A DNA stretch of 64,000 bases, taken from the NCBI RefSeq assembly GCF_004526345.1, contig NZ_CP038213.1, positions 1,488,001 through 1,552,000 on the forward strand, given 5' to 3'. This DNA is from Ornithinimicrobium flavum (GTDB lineage Bacteria; Actinomycetota; Actinomycetes; Actinomycetales; Dermatophilaceae). Made by a program: the position numbers and the translations under genes. Within the stretch, counting starts at the first letter, position 1. Every line of letters begins with the position of its first letter. Under the pieces are notes generated by a model. That model made no database searches. It was not told where the DNA came from and worked only from the letters and a program-made list of their open reading frames with translations. Of this stretch, positions 1 through 9,429 are shown in pieces.

Positions 1-2941
1 CCGTTGGGGGAAGGCTCCCCGGGCGATGCCGTCGACGAGCAGGGCGAGCGTCTCGGCATACCGCTGCATGACCGCCTCGGTGAGCGGCAGCTGGACCCGG
101 CCGCTGTCCTTGCCGGCGAACCAGTAGAGCGCCTCGACCGGGGTCTGCCCGTCCCCGTGCGCCGCCCGGGCGGCCAGGGCGTAGGCGGGCAGCTGGAGCT
201 TGCTGCCCCCGAGCACCGGGTCGTCCTCCATGCCCTTGAACGAGCCCTTCCTGCCGGTCTTGATGTCCGTCACGAGCAGACTCCCGTCGCGGCGCCGGTC
301 CACCTTGTCGGCGGACCCGCGCAGCAGGACCTCCCGGCCGTCCGGCAGCGTGACGTGCACGGGCTCCACGCCGTGCATGCCGAACCTCAGCTCGCTGGTG
401 ACCACCGCCGCGCCGTGCTCCGCACGCCAGGCGTCGTCCTCGGTCAGCATCCGGTCCAGGACGGTGCGGAGCCACTGGCGCTGCCGGGCCCACAGGCGGG
501 GGTGCCCGGTGCGCCCCTCCGCCTCGTAACGCTCGCCGAGCTCCTCCCCGAGCTCGAGCAGACGGGCGCGCTGGGCCAGGGTCCACGGCTGCCCGTGACC
601 GGGCAGCTGCCCTCGCGCCGCGGCCTCGGCGACCAGGCCGTCCATGGTCTCGTGGACGAGGGAGCCGAGGTCGGCGGCGCTGATGGTGATGATCTCCTCG
701 GGGGCCTCCACCGGCTCGACCCGCAGCAGCCTCTGCAGGAAGTAGGCGTGTGGGCACGTGGCGTAGCTCTCCAGGGCGGTGGGGGAGACGGCGGACGTGC
801 CCGCCCCGTGGTCGGGGAGCCCGGTGACGCCCGCGAGGTTGCCGTCGAAGCGGCTGAACGTCTCCCCGCGACGAGCACGGACCATCTCCTGGGTCGCGGC
901 CACGACCGGGTCGTGCGGGGCGACGCCGGCCAGGTGCGCCCGGACCCGCCACTCCTGCTCCGTGGCCGGGTGCCGAGTCGTGCGCAGGCTGCCGGCGAAC
1001 GAGGGGGAGCCGTCGATGGTGTCGCGGGCGCTGCTGGCCCCGCGCTCCCACTCGGTGGCGGGCAGGTCGGCGTCGCCGCTGAGGGTGCGCAGCGAGGGGA
1101 GCAGCCAGCGCGAGGGGAGCCGGTGGGAGTGCCGGCGCAGGTCGCCTCGGGGGAAGCTGGCGGTCACGTGCGGCGCGGCGTCGAACGCGGCGAGCAGGCT
1201 CCGGTGGGTCCTGTCGGCGCGGCGTCGGCTGCTGCGGAGGGCCCAGCCGGTGGCCTCCCGGGCGCGCTCGGGCAGGAGGGAGTCCTCGCGCAGCGTGCCG
1301 GGGCACAGGTCCTCGGCCAGGCCGACGACGTAGAGGGCGTCGAGGTCGAGCCCGACCGCCTGCTCGACGGGGGCGACGAGGACGCCCTGGCCGAAGGTGC
1401 CGACGCGGGGGAGCGCGCCGTCCAGCTCGAGGCCCAGGATCTCCTCCACGCCGGCGAGGGAGGGGCTGGTCGGCGTGCTGTCGAGCGCGCGCAGCTGTCC
1501 GAGTGCGCTGCGCACCGTCACGAGGGCGTGCTGCTCGGCGGGCGGCAGGTGCCGGTGGGTGGAGGGCGGCAGGAGGTCGTCGAGTATGCCGTGCAGCACC
1601 TCGGCAGCCCCGGTCCACGTGGGCGCCCGGTCCAGGTCGGCGAGCCGCCGGCGCAGGGTGGCCATGAAGTGCTGCATGGACGCGGTCGCGTCGCGGTGCC
1701 GGGTGAGCCGGTCGCGGGTGCTGTCGTGGAGGTCGTCGTCCTTGAGTTTCTGCTCGAGGGAGTGACGGTGGAAGTCCAGTCGCTCGTGCCAGTCGTTCCC
1801 GGAGACGACGCCGGCCTCCCGGGTGATGCGTTCCAGAGGGGGAGGGGCAGCGTCGTGGTCGCACGGTCGGGGTCCTCGAAGGTGGTGACCGGGAGCTCGC
1901 CGACGGCCCGGAGCACGTCGGCGCGGCGGTAGCCGGTGCGTGCGGTCTCCAGCAGGCCCAGGACGAGCCGGGCCACCGCCCGCTCGGCGACGGGGCGCAC
2001 CCCGGGGCCGTTGACCTCGATCCCGGCGGCAGCCAGGTGCTCGTGGAGCAGGCGTGCGTAGGGGTCGCGAGCGGCATACAGGACCGCGACGCGGTGCGCG
2101 GGAGTCGTCCGCAGGGTCTGCACGACGTCCCGGACGACGCAGCGCACCTCGTCGTCGGAGTCGGAGGCGTGCAGCACGCGCTGCACCGTGGGTGGGGTGC
2201 GAGGCGGCGGCGAGGCGTCCGACGCGATGGCGTTGACGGACTCGGTCACGGCGGCGTCGGCGCGAGGGTCGCCGGTGTGCCCGGCGATGACGTGGGTGTC
2301 GGTGAGCGTGGCGAGTGTCGCTGCCAGGGCGGTCTCGGCGTGGGTGAGGTCCTGGGGCAGGTAGATGACGATGCTGCCGAGCTCGGCGGCGCGTTCGGCC
2401 GTGAGTGTGGCGGCCGCGGTGTGGAGGAGGTCGGTCTCGTCGTAGTGGCTGTCTTTGACGCGCGCGCGGTGGCGCGGTGCACGCGGACGACGTCGGCGCA
2501 GAGGCTGCTGGTCCCTGCGACCTGGTCGCACGCGGAGTCGTCCACGTCGCGCAGGTCGTGGTGGGCGCGGGCGAGGGAGCGCGCCGTCGACGGGTGGTCG
2601 GCCACCTCGCCGAAGACGCCCGGGTCGTCCAGCAGCACACCCCGGACCGTGGCGCCGACGAACGCGCGGGTGGCCGGTCGGCGGCCGGTGCCGGTGAGCA
2701 GTGGTGCGGCGAGCTGCTCGGCCAGCCGGGGGAGTGTGGTGATCCAGAGGCCTGCGACGGCGGGGCGGCCGGGGTGGAAGCCGCGGGCGAGGTGCCGGCG
2801 GGCGACGATGCCTGCGATGTTGCTCGGGACGACGAGGGTGACGGGGTGGAGTGGGTCGTCCTGTTTCAGGTGGGCCACCACCTGGGTGAGGGCGTCCAGC
2901 GCCGAACGGCCGTAGGACGTCCACGTCACATCTACCGGCAC
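1..2941 (-). pseudogene. AddB-like PD-(D/E)XK nuclease/helicase-type protein, two frameshifts, C-terminus beyond window
   Basis: Related to the AddB/RecB-type nucleases that process DNA ends in recombinational repair. The ATG at 2941 opens with a helicase-like N-terminus (MPVDVTWTSYGRSALDAL). Reading moves to a second frame inside the CGCGCGCG run near 2458-2465 and to a third frame in the C-run near 1839-1843. The third frame carries TCPHAYFLQRLL near 740, the cysteine region of AddB-type nucleases, and VTDIKTGRKG near 265, the nuclease DxK motif. The final cysteines of the family would lie left of base 1. Both breaks fall in low-complexity runs, so sequencing error is possible. A 642-codon frame on the opposite strand is only the shadow of this gene. 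The family is clear; whether the gene works is not. Confidence 0.7.
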
Positions 2942-3016
2942 CGGCCCTCCTTCAGTGTCCTGATGACACCGTACACAGAAGGGTCGTGTCTCCTGCCACG
3001 CGGTCGGACTGCGGCG

Positions 3017-4099
3017 TCAGCTCGTCCGGTCGAGGTCGAAGTGCTCGGCGAGCTTCCTCAGGGTGAAGTCCTGTCGAAGCTTGCAGGCGCTGTGCTGGGA
3101 GGCGAACATGCCTGCCTCGCGGTAGGCCTGGTCCGCCGGCACGGCGACGTCCCACTCGACCGGGACGATGTACTCCGCCCGATCTGTCTCGTCCTCAGGC
3201 AACCCTCGTCGGTAGTCGGCCTCGAGGGGAAGGTCGAGCAACCGCTGCCACTGGCCCTGGTGGAGCACTTCCGCGACGTCGCTGCGCGTCGCCGGCCGAA
3301 GAGTCGTCCCGACCGCCACATACCCCTTCTGCGGCAGGTAGACGTTAACCCGCGCGCCGACGGGCAGGTTGCGCAGGGTGCGCGAGTACCACTCTCCGCC
3401 GCCTGCGGAGATAAAGCCGTACTCGAGGCCGTCCTCCCACGACCGGCTGTCGCCTTCGCCGAAGTTGACGTACCAGTCCTGCCCGTTCCAGCGGGCGATC
3501 TTGCCGCGCCGCGTTGCGCTGGGTGCGCCCTCGGAAGACTCGTCCGTGGCGAACCAGGATCGAGCCAGGTACTGCCGCCCGTCGTCCTGCAGGAACGAAA
3601 AGAAGACGGCGTTGATGGGCACGCCGAAGTCACGCAGATAGGTGACGATCCGCTCCGAGCTTGGGTCGAGCGAAGAGGCGACGACCGTGAGCTGGATGTC
3701 GTTGCTGAATTCGTCGGGCACAGGGGCATCGAAGGTTTCGGCGAAGACCGGCTCGAAGGCCTGCCCCAGGTGGTGGGAGGCGAGGTCGATGACGTCGTCT
3801 CGCTCAAGGGTGGAGACCCAGGAGCCGTAGTCCAGCACCTGGGCGATGACCTCGCGTGGGGTCTTGTCCCGCTTGAGCTCGAGAACGTGCAGCGTCCCCT
3901 CGGCGTCGATGGCGAGCAGGTCGATATAGGTGTTGTACGGCGTGCGGACCTGGCGACCGACGACCAGCAGCCGGTCGCCCAAGAGGGAGGGATCTCTGGC
4001 CAAGAAGTCTTCCAGCTGGGACTCGAGAGGCATCGCGCTGGGCTGGAGCCGGTGCGGCTGGTCTTGGTCGATCCGCCAGATTCCCATCTCGGTAGGCAT
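3017..4099 (-). CDS. NucS/DUF91-like restriction-endonuclease-fold protein
   Basis: A 360-residue soluble protein. Its N-terminal third contains the core of a NucS/DUF91-type PD-(D/E)XK nuclease: LESQLEDFLARDPSLLG (about residues 26-42), then YIDLLAIDAEG (about 57-67) with the metal-binding aspartate, and VLELKRDKTPREVIAQVLDY (about 71-90) with the ExK pair and a helix that often carries a conserved Gln. Related proteins cut mismatched or branched DNA, or belong to restriction and defence loci; the substrate here cannot be told. The remaining 250 residues are not recognised. It lies just upstream of the AddB-like gene on the same strand and downstream of another nuclease-fold gene, so three DNA-cutting folds sit in a row. 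Confidence 0.62.
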   Translation of the reverse strand: MPTEMGIWRIDQDQPHRLQPSAMPLESQLEDFLARDPSLLGDRLLVVGRQVRTPYNTYIDLLAIDAEGTLHVLELKRDKTPREVIAQVLDYGSWVSTLERDDVIDLASHHLGQAFEPVFAETFDAPVPDEFSNDIQLTVVASSLDPSSERIVTYLRDFGVPINAVFFSFLQDDGRQYLARSWFATDESSEGAPSATRRGKIARWNGQDWYVNFGEGDSRSWEDGLEYGFISAGGGEWYSRTLRNLPVGARVNVYLPQKGYVAVGTTLRPATRSDVAEVLHQGQWQRLLDLPLEADYRRGLPEDETDRAEYIVPVEWDVAVPADQAYREAGMFASQHSACKLRQDFTLRKLAEHFDLDRTS

Positions 4100-4129
4100 G
4101 GGGACAGTCTGCCTCGGCAGGTTGGGCCG

Positions 4130-5104
4130 TCAGGGACCGGCCGTCGCCGGAGCCTGGGCGACGGTCTGGGCACCCTGCGCGGTGAGAGCGGCTGCATACG
4201 CTTCCGCAACCGTGGTGCAGAAGGCCCAGAGCGGCTCGATCCTCTCTGGAGTCAGCCATCCAGGCTCGGTGCGAGCCTGTCGTTCCGTGCCGCCGAAGCC
4301 GAAGAGCGCGTCCGCCTGGGCGCGGAACTCGGCCGTCGTGAGTGCAGTGACAGGCACGCCGCTGTTCTGCCCAGCGTACGAACCGAACGGCACCATCACA
4401 CGGCCATCCGTGTAGAGGGCCACAACCGTGCGGATGCCGCTCACGGCCGGTCCGCCAGCCTCAAGGACCACATGGCTCGGGCCGAGCCGCCGTCGGTAGC
4501 CGGCAGCGCCCCACCGGTCGAGCATCGTGCGAACGGCTGTCGCGGTCTCGTCCGAGTCGAACTGCTCCCAGAACTGCGCCAGTGTGGCGGGCCGCTCGTC
4601 CTGCTTGGCTCGCTCGACGGTCGCAGTGAACTGGTTCGGCTGGACGACGGCGGTGAAGAGCGGCGCCCAAGGCCCGTCGTCGACCCGCACTGCGCGAGCC
4701 TCCACCAGCCACACGGCGATCCCTCGCGCAGGATCCAGTTCCCTCATGTCGTTGAGATACTGCGCGACGGCGCGGAACTCGTCGCGGTGTTCCTCCGCAA
4801 CGAGCACCAGCCCACGAGCGTCTCAGGCGACGGCATAGGCGAGCCCTCGCGTGAGGTGGTCGTGATCCGCACGGCCGTACTGGTTCTCGATGACAAACTC
4901 GCTGCCGTCTGACCCTTGGGCCACGATGTCGATCCGGCGACCACCGGTCGTCGTCACCTCTGACCGTCCCGCCGCTACGAGCTCGAGGTCCAGCGCCTCA
5001 CCGAGCTGGTCCAGTCGATCCACCAGGAGCGGCGTGAAGTCGGACGCCTCGCCCGCCCACGCCTGGGTCAGACGGCCGAAGGAGAGCCTGCCCATGTACG
5101 CCAT
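4130..5104 (-). pseudogene. DUF4268-like nuclease-fold protein interrupted by an in-frame TGA
   Basis: Two stretches in the same frame, 4823-5104 and 4130-4807, read as one protein of about 320 residues apart from a TGA at 4823-4825. The first part (MAYMGRLSFGRL start, RRIDIVAQGSDGSEFVIENQ in the middle) has the D...ExQ core of restriction-endonuclease-like DUF4268 proteins. The second resumes at once with GLVLVAEEHRDEFRAVAQYL, the usual continuation of the same domain. No base is gained or lost, so this is a nonsense change (for example GGA to TGA) rather than a frameshift. An internal start at 4807 could still give the C-terminal part. The molecular role of this family is uncertain. Confidence 0.6.
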
Positions 5105-5186
5105 GGTCTCTGTCTATCAGGACGGACCCCGCTGTCGCAGTGAGGCCTGAACGGACACTCTCCCAGGGGGTGTCGTGGGCGAGGAC

Positions 5187-5198
5187 TACGATCACGGC
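5187..5198 (+). promoter_or_regulatory. Leaderless -10 box TACGAT
   Basis: TACGAT at 5187-5192 is followed by six bases and then ATG at 5199. That places the transcription start on the initiation codon. No Shine-Dalgarno sequence precedes the codon. Confidence 0.45.
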
Positions 5199-6431
5199 AT
5201 GACAGAGGCAGGGGAAACGGTCGCGGTCTACGAGGCCGAGGACGGTGTGCTCGTCTTCGGCAGCGAGGCAGCGCTGGAACTACTCGACGACGATGCTGGC
5301 CTGGCTTCTAGGCCGCTGTCGGCCAAACACCTGGCGAGGGTAATCGGCTATGCGGGAACAGCTGGTGGGCAGCTCGTCGCCGAGAGCGGACGATGGGTCA
5401 AGCTCACGAGTGAGTCGGCCGCAACTGCCGAGGCCACGCTGGGTGGCGTTGACAAGCTCACGTCGGGCGTGATCCGGAACAAGGGCGGTGACATCGCCCA
5501 GCATGTCAACTTCGAGAACATCACCAAGGTCGGCGCCCTCACGCCGGCGGCCCCCGCGGTTCTGGGTGCGATGGCGACCCAGTACGCCATCGAGTCGGCG
5601 TTGGACGACATCACCGCCTACCTCGAGGAGATCGACCGCAAGCTGGACCAACTGCTCAAGCAACGCAAGACCGAGACCCTCGGGCAGATCGGTGGTGTCT
5701 CGCTCGCGATCGACGAAGCGGCCTCCATCTACGCGTCGACCGGGACCGTCTCGAGCACCACGTGGTCCAAGGTGCAGGGCACGTCCCTTGCCCTGCAGAC
5801 CATGCAGGCCGAATCGATCGAACAGCTGCACGCCCTCAGCGAGGACGTCAAGGCCGCGGCCGGAGACGCGGACAAGGCCGCGAAGGTGCTCACCCAGGTC
5901 AGCGACGACGTCCAGTTCTGGCTGGGTGTGCTGGCTCGGACGATCGCCCTGCAGGACAGGCAGTACGTGCTCGAGCTGGCCCGGGTCGCTGACGAGGACG
6001 AGCAGCAGCTGGACGCCCACCGCGAAGGAATCACGGTGGCGAGGTCAGATCGGGTCCGCCGCATCGTGGCCGGTCTGGAAGCCATCGTGGACTCGGTCAC
6101 CGCGTCGTCCACGCTGTCCAACGCCGCGAAGGTTGCCAACCCGATCTCGGCGCCGAAGGTCGCTCGACAGGCCAACTCCATCGCCGACAGCATCTCCGCC
6201 TTCGCGCAGCACGCCGGTCTGGAGCTCGGCGGCTCGGGGCCGGTCGACCTGACCCCTTGGGCCAGGGCGGCCCGAGGGCTTCTGGACGAAGCCTCCACGG
6301 TCGTGACCACCGCCGGCACAGGTGTGGCTGGCCGTGCCCGGTTGTTCGGTCGGGCGGTCGAGGAGCGGCGAGACGAGCGGGTCCTGCGAAGGGCGAAGAG
6401 GATCGAGGAGAAGCGCTCGGGCGATGCGTAG
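5199..6431 (+). CDS. Hypothetical helical protein
   Basis: About 410 residues starting MTEAGETVAVYEAEDGVLVF. The ATG at 5199 is preferred over a GTG at 5175 because a TACGAT -10 box (5187-5192) sits exactly six bases before it, the leaderless pattern seen repeatedly in this window. After a small N-terminal domain there is an apolar stretch (GALTPAAPAVLGAMATQY, about residues 113-130), then a charged coiled-coil-like helix (ALDDITAYLEEIDRKLDQLL) and long Ala/Asp/Glu-rich helices, ending in a basic tail (RRAKRIEEKRSGDA). A hydrophobic helix beside a coiled coil resembles some membrane-active helical proteins, but I cannot assign a family. It is divergent from the nuclease-fold gene. Confidence 0.7.
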   Translation: MTEAGETVAVYEAEDGVLVFGSEAALELLDDDAGLASRPLSAKHLARVIGYAGTAGGQLVAESGRWVKLTSESAATAEATLGGVDKLTSGVIRNKGGDIAQHVNFENITKVGALTPAAPAVLGAMATQYAIESALDDITAYLEEIDRKLDQLLKQRKTETLGQIGGVSLAIDEAASIYASTGTVSSTTWSKVQGTSLALQTMQAESIEQLHALSEDVKAAAGDADKAAKVLTQVSDDVQFWLGVLARTIALQDRQYVLELARVADEDEQQLDAHREGITVARSDRVRRIVAGLEAIVDSVTASSTLSNAAKVANPISAPKVARQANSIADSISAFAQHAGLELGGSGPVDLTPWARAARGLLDEASTVVTTAGTGVAGRARLFGRAVEERRDERVLRRAKRIEEKRSGDA

Positions 6432-6654
6432 CAGCACGTGATGCGCTCCTGGGTGCATCGGATTTCGCTTAACTGAGAGACATCTTCCATCTATGCGAAG
6501 TTCCGGAACACCCGGCGAGCCGACCGCTGGCTGAGCTCCTCGACCTGAGCTTCGGTCGCGGTAAACCGGGCCGCGCTGGGGCGCCTTGCGCGTCTGCACC
6601 AAGGAGAATGGCTGAACCCAGGACGGACCCGGGTGACAGGACGACGGAGGCGAG

Positions 6655-7159
6655 ATGCGGCATACCCCGCACTTTCTGATGACGGACCCCGACGAGGTCC
6701 GCCGGCTGATCCGGAACCACCCGTGGGCCACGATCGTGTCGCCGGGCACCACCGGTCTGGTCGCGTCGCACTACCCGGTCATCCTCGACGAGAGCGCCGA
6801 GGGCCCGGACATCACCGTCCTCAGTCACTTCGGCGTCCCGACGACCGGCTGCACGAGCTCGGGCGGCACGAGATCCTGGTCATCGTCCTGGGGCCGCACG
6901 ACTACATCTCGCCCAGCTGGTACGCCCCCGGCGAGCTCGTGCCGACGTGGAACCACGTGACGGCGCATCTCTACGGGACGCCCGAGATCCTCGACGAGGA
7001 GCAGAACTACGCGGCGCTCTCCCTCCTGACCGACCACTTCGAGCGGGGCCGGCCCGGCGGTCGCTCGCCGAGGACGAGCAAGCCACCCGGCGGGAGGCCA
7101 AGGGGGCGGTGAGCTTCCGGATGCGGGTCGACCGGTTCGACGCCCGCGGCAAGCTCAGC
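6655..7159 (+). pseudogene. PaiB-like FMN-binding regulator, copy 1 (decayed)
   Basis: First of three PaiB-family copies here (the others begin at 16000 and 38319). It starts after GGAGG as MRHTPHFLMTDPDEVRRLI and is close to copy 2. One base is missing near 6838, and a CTCG tandem is contracted by four bases near 7065. After KLS at 7159 the copy stops matching: the C-terminal 45 or so residues found in the intact copies are replaced by the reverse strand of a MazF-like gene. Copies 1 and 2 also share upstream sequence (GGAGAATGGCTGAA). The four-base slip and the lost C-terminus show a true pseudogene. PaiB proteins are FMN-binding split-barrel proteins linked to transcriptional repression. 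Confidence 0.8.
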
Positions 7160-7364
7160 TGCTCGACCATCACCCGCGTCTTCACTCCGTCGATCTCCAC
7201 CTCGGGGCGGAAGGGCGCCTCGCGTATGCCCGTCGACGTCGGCGCGACGAGCCAGGTCGACAGCGGAAGGTCGTCGGACTGCACGACCACGACATATCGC
7301 GGGCCGGACTGCTCGTGCCCTCGGGCATCCTGGGTGCCCGAAGGCGGTAGAGGTCATCACGCAC
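7160..7364 (-). pseudogene. MazF/PemK-type toxin remnant
   Basis: On the minus strand a GTG at 7364 begins VRDDLYRLRAPR. A missing base near 7329 shifts the frame, and the protein continues as DARGHEQSGPRYVVVVQSDD, WLVAPTST, FRPEVEIDGVKTRVMVEQLS. This is the usual core of actinobacterial MazF/PemK ribonuclease toxins (RGHEQ, VVVQSDD and VEQ motifs). It ends abruptly at 7160, where it meets the PaiB remnant tail to tail, so the last third of the toxin is missing. The start overlaps the end of the antitoxin reading frame, as is normal for such pairs. No active toxin is expected. Confidence 0.68.
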
Positions 7365-7591
7365 GCGCGTCGTCCATCTCGGCAGCCAGCTGGCGCGAGG
7401 CGGCGGCATCCTCAGGGTCGTCGCGCAGAGCCTCGGCCTCAGCCCTCAGCCCTCAGCCGGGCTCGTCGGTGCGCGCGCTCTGCCTCGAGGATCGCGGCAC
7501 GGGCGGTCTCCGAGCGTGAGAGGCCCCCACTGGTGAGCACGGCAAGAGCATGCTCCACCGCCTCGTCAGTGCGAATTGTCAGCGTCGACAT
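7357..7591 (-). pseudogene. Ribbon-helix-helix antitoxin remnant broken by a 7-bp repeat
   Basis: The ATG at 7591 gives MSTLTIRTDEAVEHALAVL followed by a typical SRSETARAAILEAE, a ribbon-helix-helix DNA-binding antitoxin start. The frame is then lost at a triplicated heptamer (CCTCAGC three times, 7437-7457 on the plus strand). With two copies the frame would continue through ALRDDPEDAAASRQLAAEMD to a stop overlapping the toxin start. The extra seven bases therefore kill or switch off the gene. It pairs with the MazF-like remnant downstream. Confidence 0.62.
7437..7457. repeat. Heptanucleotide tandem CCTCAGC x3
   Basis: Three exact 7-bp units lie inside the antitoxin coding frame. Because 7 is not a multiple of 3, each unit gained or lost changes the frame; two units restore the antitoxin. 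Confidence 0.85.
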
Positions 7592-7668
7592 ACGACAAAT
7601 TGTGCAACGCCGTCCGTGTGCGCGCTCGGCTGCGGCTTCCGTCCTAGCCTCTGCGGGAGGATGGGCCC

Positions 7669-9051
7669 GTGGATCAACACGACCTGCTCATCCGCCATGC
7701 CGTCGCCTGGGCCGCCAAGCGCAAGCAGCCGCTCGACCGCGACCTGCTCGAGACTGTCCTCAACCTGCGCGACTTCCACGACCTCAGCGCGCCCCAGGAG
7801 TGGCCGGCCGGCAGCGCCGAGCACCTGATGCTCGTCCGCTGGCCCTCGCACGGGCCCTCCGGTGTCCCTGACGTCGAGCGGCTGGTCGAGACGCTGGACA
7901 GCTTCTGGAGGTTCCTGCGTGGCACGGGCCGGATGGCGTCCTCCTCGGCCGACCCGCGCGAGCTCGCGAAGGAGGCGCGACGCGCGGCGCTGCACATGCC
8001 GGACGCCTGCGCCGATCCCACGAGGCGTGGTGCGGCGAAGTCGATGGTGGAGTTCGGCGAGAGCATCGGGTTGTCGCTGGACGGTGCCGGGTCGATGGAG
8101 GAGCTCAACGAGCGGCTGCAGCAGATCGTCGGGGCGTGGAACGCCCTGCCCGACGACCAGCGGATGGCCCTCGCACCCACGACGGCGCACCAGGGCAGCC
8201 TGCGCGGGATGGCGGCGACCGATCTCATGGCCTCTCTGATGGAGGATGACGAGGGCGAGGCGCACGACGTCTTCGGGCTGGGCGACGAGCACGGCAACAT
8301 CCCCTTCGCCGAGGTGACCGACGTCGCCGCCGACGTCCGTGACGCGCCGTTCGTGCAGCAGTGCCGGCGCCTGGTCCAGTGGGTGGGGGAGCGAGGCAGA
8401 GAGATCACGCCCAAGGAGGTGCTGCGTCTCGCCCCGGCCCGCGAGGCGTACGACGTGCTCGGGCTGGGTGAGTGGGAGCGCGAGGCGGACCGGTTGGCCT
8501 ACGGCGATCTCATCACCAAGCTGCCGCCGGAGTCGGAGGAGCTCCTGGTCGCAGCGGCGCGGGACTCTTTCCGCAGCGCGGCGGAGTGCAGACCGCTCGA
8601 CCGGTTGTGGACCGCCTGTGTGGAGGCCGGCCTGCTGGAGCTGAGCCGCACCCGTGCCTACGCGGCCTGGGACGAACCCTCGTCGGACGAGGAGTGGCGC
8701 CACCTCGGCACCGTCCTGGCCACGGCCGTCCTGATCCACGCTGACCACGGCCACGTCTCACCGCTGATGGGTGCGCTCCTGCACCTGATCGACCCTGCGA
8801 GGGAGTCGATGCCGCTCCGGGAGCTCGAGGACTGGTGGTGGCAGAGCCCGAGGAACTACGTCTCCCTGCTGCGCGAGCAGGACGAGTCGATGAGGAGCTG
8901 GAGCGACAACGCGCTCCACCGGGCGCTGCACGAGATGGAGGACCTGCGGGTATGGCGCCGGGACGGCGACGCACTCCTGCCCACAGCGTTCGGGCACGAC
9001 GTCGCGCTGCTGGCCGCGGCCCTCGCCGAGGAGGGCGTGATCGAGGCCTGA
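7669..9051 (+). CDS. Unknown protein, copy A of a duplicated family
   Basis: A 460-residue soluble protein starting with GTG at 7669, eight bases after a GGGAGGA ribosome-binding site. It is highly similar over its full length to the product at 40570-41955. Conserved landmarks are an N-terminal MDQH(D/E)LLIRHAVAWA and RKQPLDR, a central SMEELN region, LMASL followed by an acidic loop and VFGLGDE, then WVGERGREITPK, SRTRAYAAWDEPSSDEEWRHLG, and a C-terminal LE(D/E)WWW motif. No catalytic motif, signal peptide or membrane segment is visible. Parts of the C-terminal half could be winged-helix-like, but this is only an impression. A small reading frame follows three bases downstream. Function unknown. 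Confidence 0.85.
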   Translation: MDQHDLLIRHAVAWAAKRKQPLDRDLLETVLNLRDFHDLSAPQEWPAGSAEHLMLVRWPSHGPSGVPDVERLVETLDSFWRFLRGTGRMASSSADPRELAKEARRAALHMPDACADPTRRGAAKSMVEFGESIGLSLDGAGSMEELNERLQQIVGAWNALPDDQRMALAPTTAHQGSLRGMAATDLMASLMEDDEGEAHDVFGLGDEHGNIPFAEVTDVAADVRDAPFVQQCRRLVQWVGERGREITPKEVLRLAPAREAYDVLGLGEWEREADRLAYGDLITKLPPESEELLVAAARDSFRSAAECRPLDRLWTACVEAGLLELSRTRAYAAWDEPSSDEEWRHLGTVLATAVLIHADHGHVSPLMGALLHLIDPARESMPLRELEDWWWQSPRNYVSLLREQDESMRSWSDNALHRALHEMEDLRVWRRDGDALLPTAFGHDVALLAAALAEEGVIEA

Positions 9052-9053
9052 AG

Positions 9054-9416
9054 GTGAGCTCGTTGCAGAACACCTTCTTCGTCCCGTGGCGCTGCTGCTT
9101 CGGCACACCCCAGGAGAGCGTCGCCGACTTCGGGCTCTACGAGACGCGAGCGTGGATCGCCCCGGTGGAGGGCGGCGTCGTCAGGGAAGCCACCCAGGTG
9201 GAGCTGTCCACGACCCCGGTCAAGACCGCCGTCTTCACAAAGCCCGTCCCGGGCTGGGAGGAGTGCTTTCCCGGCACTGCGACGCAGGTTCACCACCAGA
9301 CGGCCAGCGCGAACGTCGACCTTGCACCGGGAGAGTATGTGGCGACGTGGGAGGACGTCTACGCCGGCGGGGAGCCCTACACCTCGACGTTGCGCATCAC
9401 GGTGCTGCCCGACTGA
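9054..9416 (+). CDS. Small hypothetical protein
   Basis: A 120-residue protein starting with GTG at 9054, only two bases after the preceding stop, so translation is probably coupled. It begins VSSLQNTFFVPWRCCFGTPQ and is rich in Thr/Val beta-type segments, ending EPYTSTLRITVLPD. This could form a small beta-sandwich, though no family is recognised. It has no counterpart next to the second copy of the upstream gene at 40570, so it is not part of the duplicated unit. Confidence 0.5.
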   Translation: MSSLQNTFFVPWRCCFGTPQESVADFGLYETRAWIAPVEGGVVREATQVELSTTPVKTAVFTKPVPGWEECFPGTATQVHHQTASANVDLAPGEYVATWEDVYAGGEPYTSTLRITVLPD

Positions 9417-9429
9417 GCGTCGCCGGGGC

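Noticed and set aside
4-1932. 642-codon frame on the plus strand
   Set aside because: It is the reverse shadow of the AddB-like nuclease gene, is Gly/Val/Asp-rich without motifs, and lacks a start signal.
6469-6828. 119-codon minus frame upstream of PaiB copy 1
   Set aside because: It mostly overlaps the PaiB coding strand and shows no independent motif.
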